Part shown: in pieces, positions 17,605-25,724 of the stretch
How positions within the stretch are numbered: the stretch's first letter is position 1
Layout: every line of letters begins with the position of its first letter
Source of the DNA: Sporofaciens musculi
GTDB taxonomy: Bacteria; Bacillota; Clostridia; Lachnospirales; Lachnospiraceae
DNA length: 64,000 nucleotides
Direction: 5' to 3'
NCBI RefSeq assembly: GCF_009830285.1
Contig: NZ_WUQX01000001.1
Location: 620,501-684,500, forward strand
Program-made: the position numbers and the translations under genes
Notes under the pieces: model-generated
Databases searched by the model: none
What the model was told of the DNA's origin: nothing
The model's input: the letters and a program-made list of their open reading frames with translations, nothing else

Positions 17605-19098
17605 GTGGCCACACAGCAGAAGAAAGAACAGGAACAGGACATTAATCAGTTGAGGAAGGTTCGCCGTGAGAAACTAATTGATTTACAAAGCAACGGAAAA
17701 AATCCATTTGAGCTCACAAAGTTTGACGTGACATGCCATGCCATGGATATTAAGGAGAATTATGAGGAAATGGAAGGGAAGCAGGTTACGCTTGCAGGGC
17801 GTATCATGCAGAAACGTGTCATGGGAAAAGCTTCCTTCTGCAATGTTCTTGACCAGAGCGGTAATATCCAGTCTTATGTGGCAAGGGACAGTATTGGCGA
17901 GGAGGCGTACAAGGATTTCAAGAAGATGGATATTGGAGATATCGTCGGCGTGGAAGGAGAAGTTTTTAAGACAAAAACGGGTGAGATTTCTGTCCATGCG
18001 TCTTCTGTGAAATTATTGTCCAAGAGTCTCCAGATACTTCCGGAGAAGTATCATGGTCTGACGAATACGGATATGCGCTATCGCCAGAGATATGTGGACT
18101 TGATTATGAACCCAGATGCAAGGGATACATTTATCAAGCGTTCAAAGATTTTAAGTGCCATTAGGAGATACCTGGACGGACAAGGCTTCCTTGAGGTGGA
18201 GACTCCTATGCTTGTGAGCAATGCGGGCGGGGCGGCTGCAAGACCCTTTGAGACACATTTTAATGCATTGGACGAGGACTTTAAGCTGCGGATTTCTCTG
18301 GAATTGTATTTGAAGCGTCTGATTGTGGGCGGTCTTGAAAGAGTGTACGAGATTGGCCGCGTGTTCCGTAACGAGGGACTGGATACCAGGCATAATCCGG
18401 AGTTTACTCTGATGGAGTTGTATCAGGCGTATACAGATTACAATGGAATGATGGATTTGACGGAGAAGCTGTACCGCCATGTTGCCCAGGAGGTGCTTGG
18501 TACGACCACCATTACTTATAATGGCGTAGAGATGGATCTTGGGAAGCCGTTTGAGCGGATTACTATGGTGGATGCTGTGAAGAAGTATGCAGGTGTTGAC
18601 TGGAACGAGGTGGAGACTCTTGAGCAGGCGAGAGCGCTTGCAAGAGAGAAGCATGTGGAGTTTGAGGACAGGCATAAGAAGGGAGATATCCTGAGCTTGT
18701 TCTTTGAGGAGTTCGCGGAGGAGCATCTGATTCAGCCGACGTTTGTTATGGACCATCCGATTGAGATTTCACCGCTTACGAAGAAGAAGCCGGAGAATCC
18801 GGAGTATGTGGAGAGATTTGAGTTCTTTATGAATGGTTGGGAGATGGCGAATGCTTACTCTGAGCTGAATGACCCTATTGACCAGAGGGAGAGGTTTAAG
18901 GCTCAGGAGGAGTTGCTGGCTCAGGGGGATGAAGAAGCGAATACCACGGATGAGGATTTCCTGAACGCATTGGAGATTGGAATGCCGCCGACAGGTGGAA
19001 TTGGGTTTGGGATTGACAGGATGTGTATGCTGCTGACGGATTCGGCGGCGATTCGTGATGTATTGCTGTTCCCGACAATGAAGTCTTTGGACAAATAA
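17605..19098 (+). CDS. lysS: Lysine--tRNA ligase, class II
   Basis: 497 residues from a GTG start (17605) behind AAGGAGAGG. It has the N-terminal OB-fold anticodon domain ([18 protein letters not shown]) and class II motifs: motif 1 around [10 protein letters not shown], motif 2 [11 protein letters not shown] ... HNPEFTLME and motif 3 [14 protein letters not shown]. It charges tRNA-Lys. It is the last chromosomal gene before the ICE; the element begins within about 50-100 bp of its stop codon. Confidence 0.95.
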   Translation: MATQQKKEQEQDINQLRKVRREKLIDLQSNGKNPFELTKFDVTCHAMDIKENYEEMEGKQVTLAGRIMQKRVMGKASFCNVLDQSGNIQSYVARDSIGEEAYKDFKKMDIGDIVGVEGEVFKTKTGEISVHASSVKLLSKSLQILPEKYHGLTNTDMRYRQRYVDLIMNPDARDTFIKRSKILSAIRRYLDGQGFLEVETPMLVSNAGGAAARPFETHFNALDEDFKLRISLELYLKRLIVGGLERVYEIGRVFRNEGLDTRHNPEFTLMELYQAYTDYNGMMDLTEKLYRHVAQEVLGTTTITYNGVEMDLGKPFERITMVDAVKKYAGVDWNEVETLEQARALAREKHVEFEDRHKKGDILSLFFEEFAEEHLIQPTFVMDHPIEISPLTKKKPENPEYVERFEFFMNGWEMANAYSELNDPIDQRERFKAQEELLAQGDEEANTTDEDFLNALEIGMPPTGGIGFGIDRMCMLLTDSAAIRDVLLFPTMKSLDK

Positions 19099-19139
19099 AG
19101 CCAGTATTTTCAAGGGTTTGCGGTACTTCGATTCAGATT

Positions 19140-19197
19140 TTGCAACAAAATTGCAACAAATTTGCAACGCATAATGCGGGATAATGCCTGATAATGC
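19140..19197. repeat. Helically phased short repeats at the presumed ICE left end
   Basis: Three TTGCAAC copies at 19140, 19151 and 19162 (11-bp period) are followed directly by three ATAATGC copies at 19171, 19181 and 19191 (10-bp period). Regular spacing near the helical repeat next to lysS suggests arm-type recombinase or excisionase binding sites of attL. No second att copy is in the window to confirm this. Confidence 0.6.
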
Positions 19198-19238
19198 GTT
19201 GATTGGTACATGAGCCAACTTAATACAGTAAGCACTTT

Positions 19239-19282
19239 AAGGACATTTTTCTAAAAGAAATTTTAGGGAAGTGTCCTTTTTT
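19239..19282 (+). terminator. Intrinsic terminator at ICE left end
   Basis: AAGGACA pairs with TGTCCTT, with an inner CTAAAA-GAAA-TTTTAG stem, then a T-run. It would stop lysS read-through into the element. Confidence 0.8.
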
Positions 19283-19322
19283 GTTATGGTCAAAAAATAA
19301 ATTTGAATTGGAGGAAAAGGAA

Positions 19323-19397
19323 ATGGCAAACACAGCGTTAAGGTCAGGAGTGAAAAACCGTTCTCCGGGGCAAAAGCAAATTCGGGTTGACAGTTAG
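19323..19397 (+). CDS. Possible 24-residue leader peptide
   Basis: ATG 19323 lies behind TGGAGGAAAAGG and encodes a short basic peptide (begins MANTALRSGVKNRS) ending at TAG 19395. No function recognised. With the following hairpin it could be a leader or attenuator peptide for the par operon. It may also be a chance frame. Confidence 0.35.
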   Translation: MANTALRSGVKNRSPGQKQIRVDS

Positions 19398-19436
19398 CCG
19401 TATTTTGGGTAACTGGCAGCACGAATCCACAAGGGT

Positions 19437-19455
19437 TTGGGAGTGTAGCTCCCAA
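19437..19455 (+). other. Stem-loop upstream of the ICE maintenance genes
   Basis: TTGGGAG-TGTAG-CTCCCAA, a 7-bp perfect stem with a 5-nt loop, not followed by a T-run. It lies 40 bp before the first maintenance gene. Role unknown; it may be regulatory or a replication/transfer structure. Confidence 0.5.
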
Positions 19456-19495
19456 GAATATAAAAAACAAGCAGATAAGATAAGGAGGACAAGCT

Positions 19496-19960
19496 ATGGC
19501 AGCGAATACAGCGAAAGGTGCAGGAAACAAAGATACTCGCACAATTACTTTCAAGAGCAAAGAACATAAGGATTTTTATAAGGAGTACCTGCAGAAATGC
19601 AGATACCAGGATGTATACCATAAAGCATTGGTGTACTGCCTGGGGATTGGTCAGGATACTAGGGTAAATGTGAACAGAATTTATGATTTTAAAACAGGAT
19701 GCGTGAAAACGGAATGCCTGCGGGAAGGATGGCAGACCAGCGGAAGTGCGAAAATTGTACGGATGGCATTTAACCTCTATTGTAATGGAACGCCAAGTGT
19801 CTATGATACGGAGGATGTGGATGAACAATTAAAGGAGTTCCGTTGTTATACAGTGGAAGATTTATTCTGCTGCGGCTATGCCAGATACTTTTGGGAGGCA
19901 GTCAAGCTCCGCTATCCGGAATACTGTTTTTACGTGGATATGGAGGATTTATATGCTTAA
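19496..19960 (+). CDS. ICE-conserved protein (DUF6075-like)
   Basis: 154 residues, ATG 19496 behind GGAGGACAAGC. The N-terminus is polar (MAANTAKGAGNKDT), followed by ITFKSKEHKDFYKEYL and many aromatic and cysteine residues (CRYQDVYHKALVYCLGI, RCYTVEDLFCCGYARYFWEA). It resembles a family of ICE and prophage proteins that I recall as DUF6075; function unknown. Its stop overlaps the next start, and it is the first gene of what appears to be the parAB-repA operon. Confidence 0.7.
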   Translation: MAANTAKGAGNKDTRTITFKSKEHKDFYKEYLQKCRYQDVYHKALVYCLGIGQDTRVNVNRIYDFKTGCVKTECLREGWQTSGSAKIVRMAFNLYCNGTPSVYDTEDVDEQLKEFRCYTVEDLFCCGYARYFWEAVKLRYPEYCFYVDMEDLYA

Positions 19961-20120
19961 AATCAGGATGCAGGGGACAAAGAAAGACCTTCACTGGTTC
20001 CGGCGGCTTTTGGAGCGGCATGAAGGCGTGGATGTGAAAGAAGTGTCGGAACCATTTGCAAACAAAGGGACAAATAAGTATTTCCGTGTATATGCGGAAG
20101 TGGAAAGAACAGAAAAATAG
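19953..20120 (+). CDS. Small ICE protein (DUF3970-like)
   Basis: 55 residues from ATG 19953, with GGAGG at 19942-19946 and overlap with the end of the preceding gene. The sequence begins MLKIRMQGTKKDLHWFRRLL and has a charged C-terminus (RVYAEVERTEK), consistent with a small beta-alpha-beta protein. Similar short proteins are found before parA in Gram-positive ICEs. No function known. Confidence 0.65.
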   Translation: MLKIRMQGTKKDLHWFRRLLERHEGVDVKEVSEPFANKGTNKYFRVYAEVERTEK

Positions 20121-20146
20121 ATTGGAGAATCAGGAGGAAAGTATAT

Positions 20147-20932
20147 ATGTGCAGAGTGATCGCAGTAGCAAACCAGAAAGGCGGAGTCGGCAAGACTACA
20201 ACGTGTGTGAATTTAGGGATTGGGCTTGCCAGGGCAGGCAAGAAAGTATTGTTGGTAGAGGCAGATGCGCAGGGCAGCATGGCGGTGAGCTTAGGTGTTG
20301 CGGAGCCGGACGAGCTGGATGTGACGTTAGTGAACATCATGGAAAAGGTAATCAACGACGAGGATGCAGAGTTAGGTGAGGGCATTATCCACCATGAGGA
20401 AGGGATTGATTTTATCCCGGCAAATATCGAACTGGCAGGCTTGGAAACGGCCTTGGTAAATGTTATGAGCAGGGAAACGATACTGCGCCAGTATCTCAAC
20501 AGCGTAAAAGGGGAGTATGACTTTGCGATTATTGATTGTATGCCCTCGCTTGGCATGATTACGATAAACGCCCTTGTAGCGGCGGACAGCGTACTGATTC
20601 CCGTAGAGGCGGCATATCTCCCAGTCAAAGGGCTTCAGCAGCTTATTAAGACGATTGGACGGGTACATAGAAAGCTAAACCCAGCGCTTGATATTATGGG
20701 GATTCTGCTGACAAAGGTAGACCGGAGAACAAACTTCGCAAGGGACATTTCAGCGCAGATCCGGGAGGTATATGGGAACCGGGTACATATTTTTGAGAAC
20801 TGCATCCCGTTATCTGTAAAGGCTGCGGAAACCACGGCAGAGGGGAAAAGCATCTATCTTCATGATCCGAAGGGGATTGTGGCAGGCGGCTACCACTCAC
20901 TGACACAGGAGGTGCTTGCGGATGAAAAGTAA
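20147..20932 (+). CDS. parA: ParA/Soj-family partition ATPase
   Basis: 261 residues, ATG 20147 after AGGAGG. The deviant Walker A motif KGGVGKTTTCVNLG (residues 12-25) and Walker A' VEADAQGS near 41, plus IIDCMPSLGMITINAL, identify a ParA/MinD-type ATPase. With ParB and a DNA centromere it segregates plasmids or the excised ICE circle. ParB starts inside its last codons (11-bp overlap). The nearby 25-bp palindromes are candidate ParB sites. Intact, unlike parB. Confidence 0.93.
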   Translation: MCRVIAVANQKGGVGKTTTCVNLGIGLARAGKKVLLVEADAQGSMAVSLGVAEPDELDVTLVNIMEKVINDEDAELGEGIIHHEEGIDFIPANIELAGLETALVNVMSRETILRQYLNSVKGEYDFAIIDCMPSLGMITINALVAADSVLIPVEAAYLPVKGLQQLIKTIGRVHRKLNPALDIMGILLTKVDRRTNFARDISAQIREVYGNRVHIFENCIPLSVKAAETTAEGKSIYLHDPKGIVAGGYHSLTQEVLADEK

Positions 20933-21815
20933 GAGCGCAGAGAAGGTAAAGCTGAACAGCTTTGATGATTTGTTTGGCATAGATGAAACGGGCGAAACGG
21001 TCACTTCCGTTCCCTAAGTGAGCTGCATACGTTTAAAGGCCATCCGTTCCGGGTATTGGATGATGAAAAATGCAGGAAACGGTGGAAAGCGTAAAGCAGT
21101 ATGGCGTGTTGATGCCGGGGATTGTGCGCCCGCATCCGGAAGGCGGCTATGAGGTTATTGCAGGGCATAGACGGTGGCGGGCCTGTGAGCTTGCCGGACT
21201 TACGGAAATGCCTGTCATTATCCGGGAAATGGATGATGATACAGCGGTAGTCCTGATGGTCGATACGAATATCCAGAGGGAGGACATCCTGCCAAGTGAG
21301 AAGGCGAAGGCATATCGGATGAAATACGAAGCAATGAAGCACCAGGGCAGCAAAGGGGAGAAATATACTGCGGATGCCATCGGGGAAGCTGCCGGGGACA
21401 GCGGGAGGACAGTGCAGCGTTATATCCGGCTGTCGGAACTGGCGGAAGAACTGATGGATTATGTGGATGAAAATAAAATCCCTATGGTGGCCGGGAGAAA
21501 CTGTCTTATCTGAAAGCAGAAGAACAGGCATGGGTTGTGGACGCCATCGGCAACAGCGGCATATTCCCATCGAAAGCGCAGGCAGAACAGCTAAAGGAAA
21601 GCAGTGAAACAGGGGAATTGACGGAAGGGAATGTATATGCAGTTTTAATCCGGAAAGAGAAGGAAAATGTGAATGTGACGATTTCCGCAAAGAGAATCCG
21701 CAATTATTTCCCGACGGAATATTCCAAAGAGCAGATTGAGGATGTGATCTATACACTTCTGGAGGAATGGAAGCAGAAGGAGGGAGGGACAACGGATGCA
21801 GGAATTACAGTTTGA
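20922..21815 (+). pseudogene. parB: ParB partition protein gene, broken by three 1-base shifts
   Basis: Start ATG 20922 (RBS AGGAGGTGC). Reconstruction gives about 295 residues: N-terminal MKSKSAEKVKLNSFDD, the ParB nuclease-like core with EVIAGHRRWRA and VDTNIQREDILPSEKA, then an HTH (DSGRTVQRYIRLSEL) and a C-terminal region ending at 21815. Frame is lost at CCC 21012-21014, at the A-run 21066-21070 and at GGG 21493-21495. Adding one base at each restores a single ORF, so sequencing error is at least as likely as true decay. It overlaps the repA start by 20 bp. Confidence 0.85.
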
Positions 21816-22950
21816 TTATTATCGGGGCATGGAAGCGGAGCAGTACACGTTTTACCGGATTCCGAAGGTTCTGTTCACTGCAGAATGCTTCAAGTCTCTC
21901 TCTTGTGAAGCGAAGGTTTTATACGGTCTTTTATTAGACCGTATGAGCCTTAGCATAAAGAACCGGTGGTTTGATGAAGAGGACAGGGTGTATATCATTT
22001 TTACAGTGGAAGAAATTGCAGAGCTTATGAACTGTGGTACACAAAAAGCGGTAAGGCTTCTGAAAGAACTGGATGCAGATAAAGGAATTGGACTGATTGA
22101 AAAGAAACGCCTGGGGCTTGGAAAGCCGAATGTCATATACGTGAAAAATTTCATTATCCGGCAGACAGAGGGCAAGGAAAGAGAGGAAAAACAGGGTGGA
22201 ATGCCTATAAATGCACAGAATAGTGAAAATCACAATTCAAGAGTTGTGAAAACCACAATTCAAGAATTTCCAGAATCACAATTCAAGAATGGTGAAAATC
22301 ACAATTCAGGAATGATGAAAACCACAATTCAAGAATCTCCAGAATCACAATTCAAGAATGGTGAAAATCATACTTCTGGAATGGTGGGAATCACAATTCA
22401 AGAATTTCCAAAATCACAATCTAATAAGACTGATATTAACAAGACTGATTTAAGTAAGCCTGAATTTAGTGAAACGGAGTGTAGTAAGCCTGATCTTAAT
22501 GATCCTGAATCCGGTGTGTCTGCTATCCATCCTAATCCTATCCTGTCTAATCCATCTATCCCAGGAACAGAGCCGGATGTGATGGGAGAGATGGATGCTT
22601 ATCGAGACATCATCCGGGAACACATATCTTACGAGTGTTTCCAGGACGGGCGCTATCACCGGAGGGAGGACGTGGATGAACTGGTGGAGCTGATGGTGGA
22701 AGTGATGATGCTGCCGGACAATGGCACAGTGCGGGTTGCAGGAGTGGAAAAGCCGGCGGCGCTTGTCAAGAACCGGTTTATGAAGCTGAACCATGAGCAT
22801 ATTGAGTATATCCTTACCTGCCTGGGCGCAAATACGACGAAGGTGGGAAATATCAAGGCATATCTTCTGACAACGCTGTATAATGCCCCGATGACCATAA
22901 GCAATTATTACACAGCGGAAGTGAACCATGACCTATATGGGAGCGGATGA
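21796..22950 (+). CDS. repA: RepA_N-family replication initiator
   Basis: 384 residues, ATG 21796 behind GGAGGGAC. The N-terminal RepA_N domain (residues about 15-125) includes FYRIPKVLFTAECFKSLSCEAKVLYGLLLDRMSL-like features, with a winged-helix segment EEIAELMNCGTQKAVRLLKEL. The central 145-225 stretch is low-complexity and encoded by 23-bp DNA iterons. The C-terminal part (about 255-384, DUF6017-like) carries YECFQDGRYHRREDVDELVELM. RepA_N plasmids of Gram-positive bacteria carry their origin inside rep, so this ICE may replicate after excision. Undamaged. Confidence 0.88.
   Translation: MQELQFDYYRGMEAEQYTFYRIPKVLFTAECFKSLSCEAKVLYGLLLDRMSLSIKNRWFDEEDRVYIIFTVEEIAELMNCGTQKAVRLLKELDADKGIGLIEKKRLGLGKPNVIYVKNFIIRQTEGKEREEKQGGMPINAQNSENHNSRVVKTTIQEFPESQFKNGENHNSGMMKTTIQESPESQFKNGENHTSGMVGITIQEFPKSQSNKTDINKTDLSKPEFSETECSKPDLNDPESGVSAIHPNPILSNPSIPGTEPDVMGEMDAYRDIIREHISYECFQDGRYHRREDVDELVELMVEVMMLPDNGTVRVAGVEKPAALVKNRFMKLNHEHIEYILTCLGANTTKVGNIKAYLLTTLYNAPMTISNYYTAEVNHDLYGSG
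22231..22437 (+). repeat. Nine 23-bp iterons inside repA (candidate origin)
   Basis: Copies with core CACAATTCAAGAAT start at 22231, 22254, 22277, 22300, 22323, 22346, 22369, 22392 and 22415, exactly 23 bp apart. Copies 7 and 9 are the most diverged. Because 23 is not a multiple of three, the peptide repeats every 69 bp (23 residues). Exact spacing preserved at the DNA level points to protein-binding iterons and an oriV within the gene. Confidence 0.85.
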
Positions 22951-23034
22951 AAAAGCACGGGGAATATTGGCGATAAAATTGTTTCGGTGTGCCAGGCGTG
23001 ATATACTGGATGCAGGTACAGATTGGAGGAAGGT

Positions 23035-23149
23035 ATGAAAATAAGTGAATTTGTAAAGAAGCCTTGCAGGGCGTGATTGGCGTTTGAAAGAAATAGAAAG
23101 AAACAGAAAGGACAGGCAATACAGGCATAAATTGAATAACAATCCGTAA
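23035..23149 (+). pseudogene. Small ICE gene, frame broken
   Basis: ATG 23035 has a good RBS (TGGAGGAAGG) and starts MKISEFVKK, but meets a stop after 13 codons. A shifted frame continues with SLAGRDWRLKEIERNRK to TAA 23147, just before a terminator. The parts suggest a basic helical protein of about 37 residues. I do not recognise it, and the reconstruction is uncertain. Confidence 0.35.
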
Positions 23150-23150
23150 A

Positions 23151-23179
23151 AACAGCTTGATACACGGCTGTTTTTTTTG
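23151..23179 (+). terminator. Terminator after the par-rep operon
   Basis: AACAGC pairs with GCTGTT around a 10-nt loop and is followed by a T-run of eight. It ends the parA-parB-repA transcript. Confidence 0.75.
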
Positions 23180-23186
23180 TTGTCCA

Positions 23187-23211
23187 ACTTTACGGCACGG
23201 TGTCGCAAAGT
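23187..23211. repeat. 25-bp ICE palindrome, copy 1
   Basis: Left arm ACTTTACGGCA, centre CGG, right arm TGTCGCAAAGT. It matches the family consensus ACTTTGCGACA-N3-TGTCGCAAAGT with a few left-arm changes. Lies between the par-rep terminator and an XRE regulator gene. Confidence 0.8.
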
Positions 23212-23257
23212 CAGGGGACAGGGCTTGACGGAATGGCGGATGTAAAGCGGGCTGCGC

Positions 23258-23282
23258 ACTTTACGACACGATGACGGAAAGT
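23258..23282. repeat. 25-bp ICE palindrome, copy 2 (degenerate)
   Basis: Left arm ACTTTACGACA, centre CGA, right arm TGACGGAAAGT. The right arm is mutated, making it the weakest copy. It lies 37 bp before the XRE gene start, 71 bp from copy 1, so it is placed to affect that gene's promoter. Confidence 0.65.
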
Positions 23283-23318
23283 TCCGGGAGAAAATTCAGA
23301 CCAGGAAGGAGGTGCATA

Positions 23319-23672
23319 TTGGGCAATCGTGCAGGGTCGCAGGACTTGATTGAATTGGGCAACCGTATCCGAGACCGGAGGAATGAGATCAGCATGTCAC
23401 AGGAGAAGGTTGCGGAACAGGCAGGGATCAGCGCCAACACCGTCAGCCGCATTGAGGGCGGGCAGTCTGCGATGTCCATAGAGATATTTATAAAAATGGT
23501 GCAGATACTCGGCGTGGATGCGAACGAGCTTCTTGGCGTAAGCGGCCAGACGAAGGAGGATGGGCAGTGCCGGAAGATGTTCTGCCGCATCCGGCATCTG
23601 AAACAGAGTGAGCAGATGGTGGTTTTACAGACGATGGAGGCATTGGTCGATGGACTGCGGCAATGCAGGTGA
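23319..23672 (+). CDS. XRE-family transcriptional regulator
   Basis: 117 residues from TTG 23319, chosen because AGGAAGGAGG lies just upstream. A frame extension to 23271 would run through palindrome copy 2. The HTH_3 domain spans about residues 10-70 (LGNRIRDRRNEISMSQEKVAEQ, ISANTVSRIEGGQ, VQILGVDANELLG). The C-terminal 40 residues contain a CRIRHLKQSEQ segment common in ICE XRE proteins. It probably regulates ICE genes. Two 25-bp palindromes lie directly upstream as possible operators. Confidence 0.85.
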   Translation: MGNRAGSQDLIELGNRIRDRRNEISMSQEKVAEQAGISANTVSRIEGGQSAMSIEIFIKMVQILGVDANELLGVSGQTKEDGQCRKMFCRIRHLKQSEQMVVLQTMEALVDGLRQCR

Positions 23673-24036
23673 TGTGATTTACCACAGTTCTTGAAGTTCC
23701 ACAAATATGTTGCCCTTTCCAGGAATCTCCACATATATGTTGGGGTAAACGGAAGGGCCGGCTGTTAAACTGGATACATCAGAGGAAAACAGCCACAGGA
23801 GAAAACGATGATGGAAGGGGGATAGCAGAAAGGCAGATAAAAAGACCAGGATTATCAGAAAAATATAAGGATAAAGTTATGGACTGGTAAAGGCGGTAAA
23901 AAGGGTTCTTGGCTCCCGTTAAAAAAAACGGGTGAGCCGGGAGCGTTATTTTACTGCCTTCCTGCTGTATCGGACAATCCCTGTGATGCCAGTTTTCCAG
24001 GCCGCCCGCAGCCTTCGGGCAGAAAGGCGGCTATAT
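23673..24036. other. Gene-free leader region with repeats and hairpins
   Basis: 364 bp without a convincing gene. It holds a direct repeat TCCACAWATATGTTG at 23698-23712 and 23728-23742 (30-bp period). A hairpin at 23911-23937 pairs GGCTC/CCGTT with AACGGG/GAGCC around an A-run. A second inverted repeat, GCCGCC ... GGCGGC at 24001-24031, overlaps the RBS of the next gene, with an internal GCCCG/CGGGC alternative. The layout suggests operator sites plus RNA-level control of the following sigma-like gene. Confidence 0.55.
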
Positions 24037-24692
24037 ATGCTGACATTGCAGGAATTGAAACGAATTGTGGATGTGCCGGGTTTTGGAGTAAAACTTCCAA
24101 CGGCAAAGCAGCTAAGGACATCCAGATCGGTAATCGCACAGGAAAGGCTTGGCTTGGATTCGGAAATATCCGCTTATCAGAGTGGCTATGTGCTTTATCA
24201 GGTGGAAAAATATTTCACAGTGTTTTTACTTCACTCATGCAGGGATTATCTGTATCTGGCAGATGGAAAGACGGTTATCCTGCCGGAACATTTTTTGAAA
24301 ACAGGGAATGGTATCTGCGGCTTGTACTGGAAGGCGAAGACCGGCTGAACCGGAACCATGAAGAAAAGGAACGGAGCTGGAATGTTTCTTACAGCGCTGT
24401 ATCCGAAGATTGGCTGGCAATGGAAAACCTGACAGAATCCATGTTAGAGCATTTGACAAGGCAAGAGACGGTGGCAGAAATATTGGGGATTTTATCGGCA
24501 AGGCAGAAATATGTCATTCAAAAATATTACCTGCAGGAAGAAACACAGGAGCAGATTTCAAAGGAATTAGGCATCAGCCAGCAGGCGGTATCCGCAATGA
24601 TTTCCCAGGCAGTCCGCAGCATCCGTAAAAATTATCAGGCTTCCCAGAATTGCCCTGATTACAGGATATGTTGCGGGGAGGGCCGGGCATGA
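24037..24692 (+). CDS. Sigma-70-like regulator of ICE (one frameshift)
   Basis: Start ATG 24037 (MLTLQELKRIVDVPGFG) with RBS AAAGGCGG. The frame is lost in the T-run at 24291-24297. Restoring one T gives about 218 residues running to TGA 24690. The C-terminal part has YSAVSEDWLAMENL and a clear sigma region 4 HTH (SARQKYVIQKYYLQEETQEQISKELGIS-like, ending QQAVSAMISQAVRSIRK). Such proteins are found in Clostridia ICEs and probably direct transcription of element genes. Its stop overlaps the next ATG (ATGA). Confidence 0.7.
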
Positions 24693-25143
24693 GAGGGAAA
24701 CAGCCGAAGGAACGGGATCATTATGTGCTGCGGATGGCGGACGGTACATTAGTGGATGTGACCAGGGAGGTTTATTTAGAATGGTATCGGTCACGGCGCA
24801 GGGAGCGGTATCAGAAGGAGCGGAACCGGAAACATGGCATATGCAGTCTGGACAGCTTAGAGGTCCGGGGGAATGGTTCAGGGCATTTCCAGGATGTGGC
24901 AGAGGGGTGGAGGAGACGGTTTTGCGAAATATCTGCCGGGATAAAGTGAGGGAAGTTCTGGAAAAACTGCCTGCAGAGGACGCCAGGCTGATTGAACTGC
25001 TGTATTTTGCGGAAGCTACGGTAACAGATACGGCAAAGCTCTTTGGCTGCAGCCGGAAAACGATACAGAACCACCGGAAACGGATATTAGAAGAGTTATG
25101 CCGGAAAATGAAAGATCAGGGAATTCAAGGGGGATATTTCTGA
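24689..25143 (+). CDS. Second sigma-like HTH protein (one frameshift)
   Basis: ATG 24689 overlaps the previous stop. The frame breaks at GGGG 24904-24907; one added G joins the N-terminal piece (MRGKQPKERDHYVLRMADGT) to the C-terminal piece ending at 25143. The reconstruction is about 151 residues. The C-terminal region 4-like HTH reads LPAEDARLIELLYFAEATVT then DTAKLFGCSRKTIQNHRKRI. A basic middle (YRSRRRERYQKERNRKH) precedes it. It probably works with the previous gene as a regulator pair. A 25-bp palindrome follows 16 bp after its stop. Confidence 0.68.
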
Positions 25144-25159
25144 AAGCACATGGTTTTCC

Positions 25160-25184
25160 ACTTTGCGACATCGTGTCGCAAAGC
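25160..25184. repeat. 25-bp ICE palindrome, copy 3
   Basis: CTTTGCGACA-TCG-TGTCGCAAAG, perfect 10-bp arms (25161-25183). It sits between the convergent ends of the sigma-like gene and the minus-strand lipoprotein gene. No T-run on either side, so it is not a usual terminator. Confidence 0.85.
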
Positions 25185-25207
25185 GGAGTCCTGCCATCAG
25201 GTATATT

Positions 25208-25617
25208 TTATTCGTATTGTATTTCAAATTCTCCTGGATTGTCTTTGATATTATTTTGTACATCAGGGTTTTCTGTATTAAATTCTGTAACGTATTCAAA
25301 AGAATAAGCTTCCTTACCTTTTTGTGCATTTTTTCAGAAGTGAATACATCTACGGATACATTGTTAGGATATCCGTTTATATCAAACGAAAAGCGTGTAC
25401 TGTGGAAATCATTGTCAAGGATATGCTGTATGATTTCCCTGGAACATGCTTCTTTATCCGATACGTCATCTTTATCGGCAATGACATCAATATCCAGCTC
25501 ATACCAGTTACCGGATGTTGTGTTATTGGAAGAGAGAATGTCCATTTCAATATATTCTTTGGAACACCCACATATCATTCCGCATGATAATAAAATTAAG
25601 AGTCCTGTTTTTTTCAT
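25208..25617 (-). CDS. Small lipoprotein (one frameshift)
   Basis: Minus-strand gene starting at 25617 with RBS GGAGGTGACGGG. The N-terminus MKKTGLLILLSCGMICGCSK is a lipoprotein signal with the lipobox cysteine at residue 18. The mature part contains NWYELDIDVIADKDD and HSTRFSFDINGYPNNVSVDVF. A one-base loss in the A-run (plus strand T-run 25318-25324) shifts the frame. Corrected, it ends FEIQYE at 25208, about 137 residues. No family recognised. Divergent from the duplicated XRE genes and sharing their operator region. Confidence 0.65.
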
Positions 25618-25639
25618 TTCCCGTCACCTCCAATTACCT

Positions 25640-25719
25640 AACCAAATGGTTTGGTTTTGAATAAAGTATAACATCTGGTGATAAAATTTGAAAGAGTAAA
25701 ACTAACCAAACGGTGAGGT
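25640..25719. promoter_or_regulatory. Operator pair of XRE gene 1 and lipoprotein gene
   Basis: A palindrome AACCAAA-TGG-TTTGGTT (25640-25656) and a related site AACCAAACGGTGAGGT (25704-25719) flank the promoter between the divergent lipoprotein and XRE genes. The second overlaps the XRE ribosome binding region. Arrangement typical of an autoregulated repressor. Confidence 0.65.
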
Positions 25720-25724
25720 GCGAT

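Noticed and set aside
19963..20628. 221-residue open frame on the minus strand
   Set aside because: Mirror of parA and its upstream gene; parA is well supported on the plus strand.
22231..22437. Regular repeats that could be mistaken for a CRISPR array
   Set aside because: The period is 23 bp with no unique spacers, the units lie inside the repA frame and no cas gene is present.
23187..23282. Palindromes considered as transcription terminators
   Set aside because: No T-run follows any copy, and several copies lie away from gene ends or in clusters.
23881..24036. Structured region considered as a retron msr-msd RNA
   Set aside because: No reverse transcriptase lies next to it; the only RT genes are group II maturases inside introns 13 and 36 kb away.
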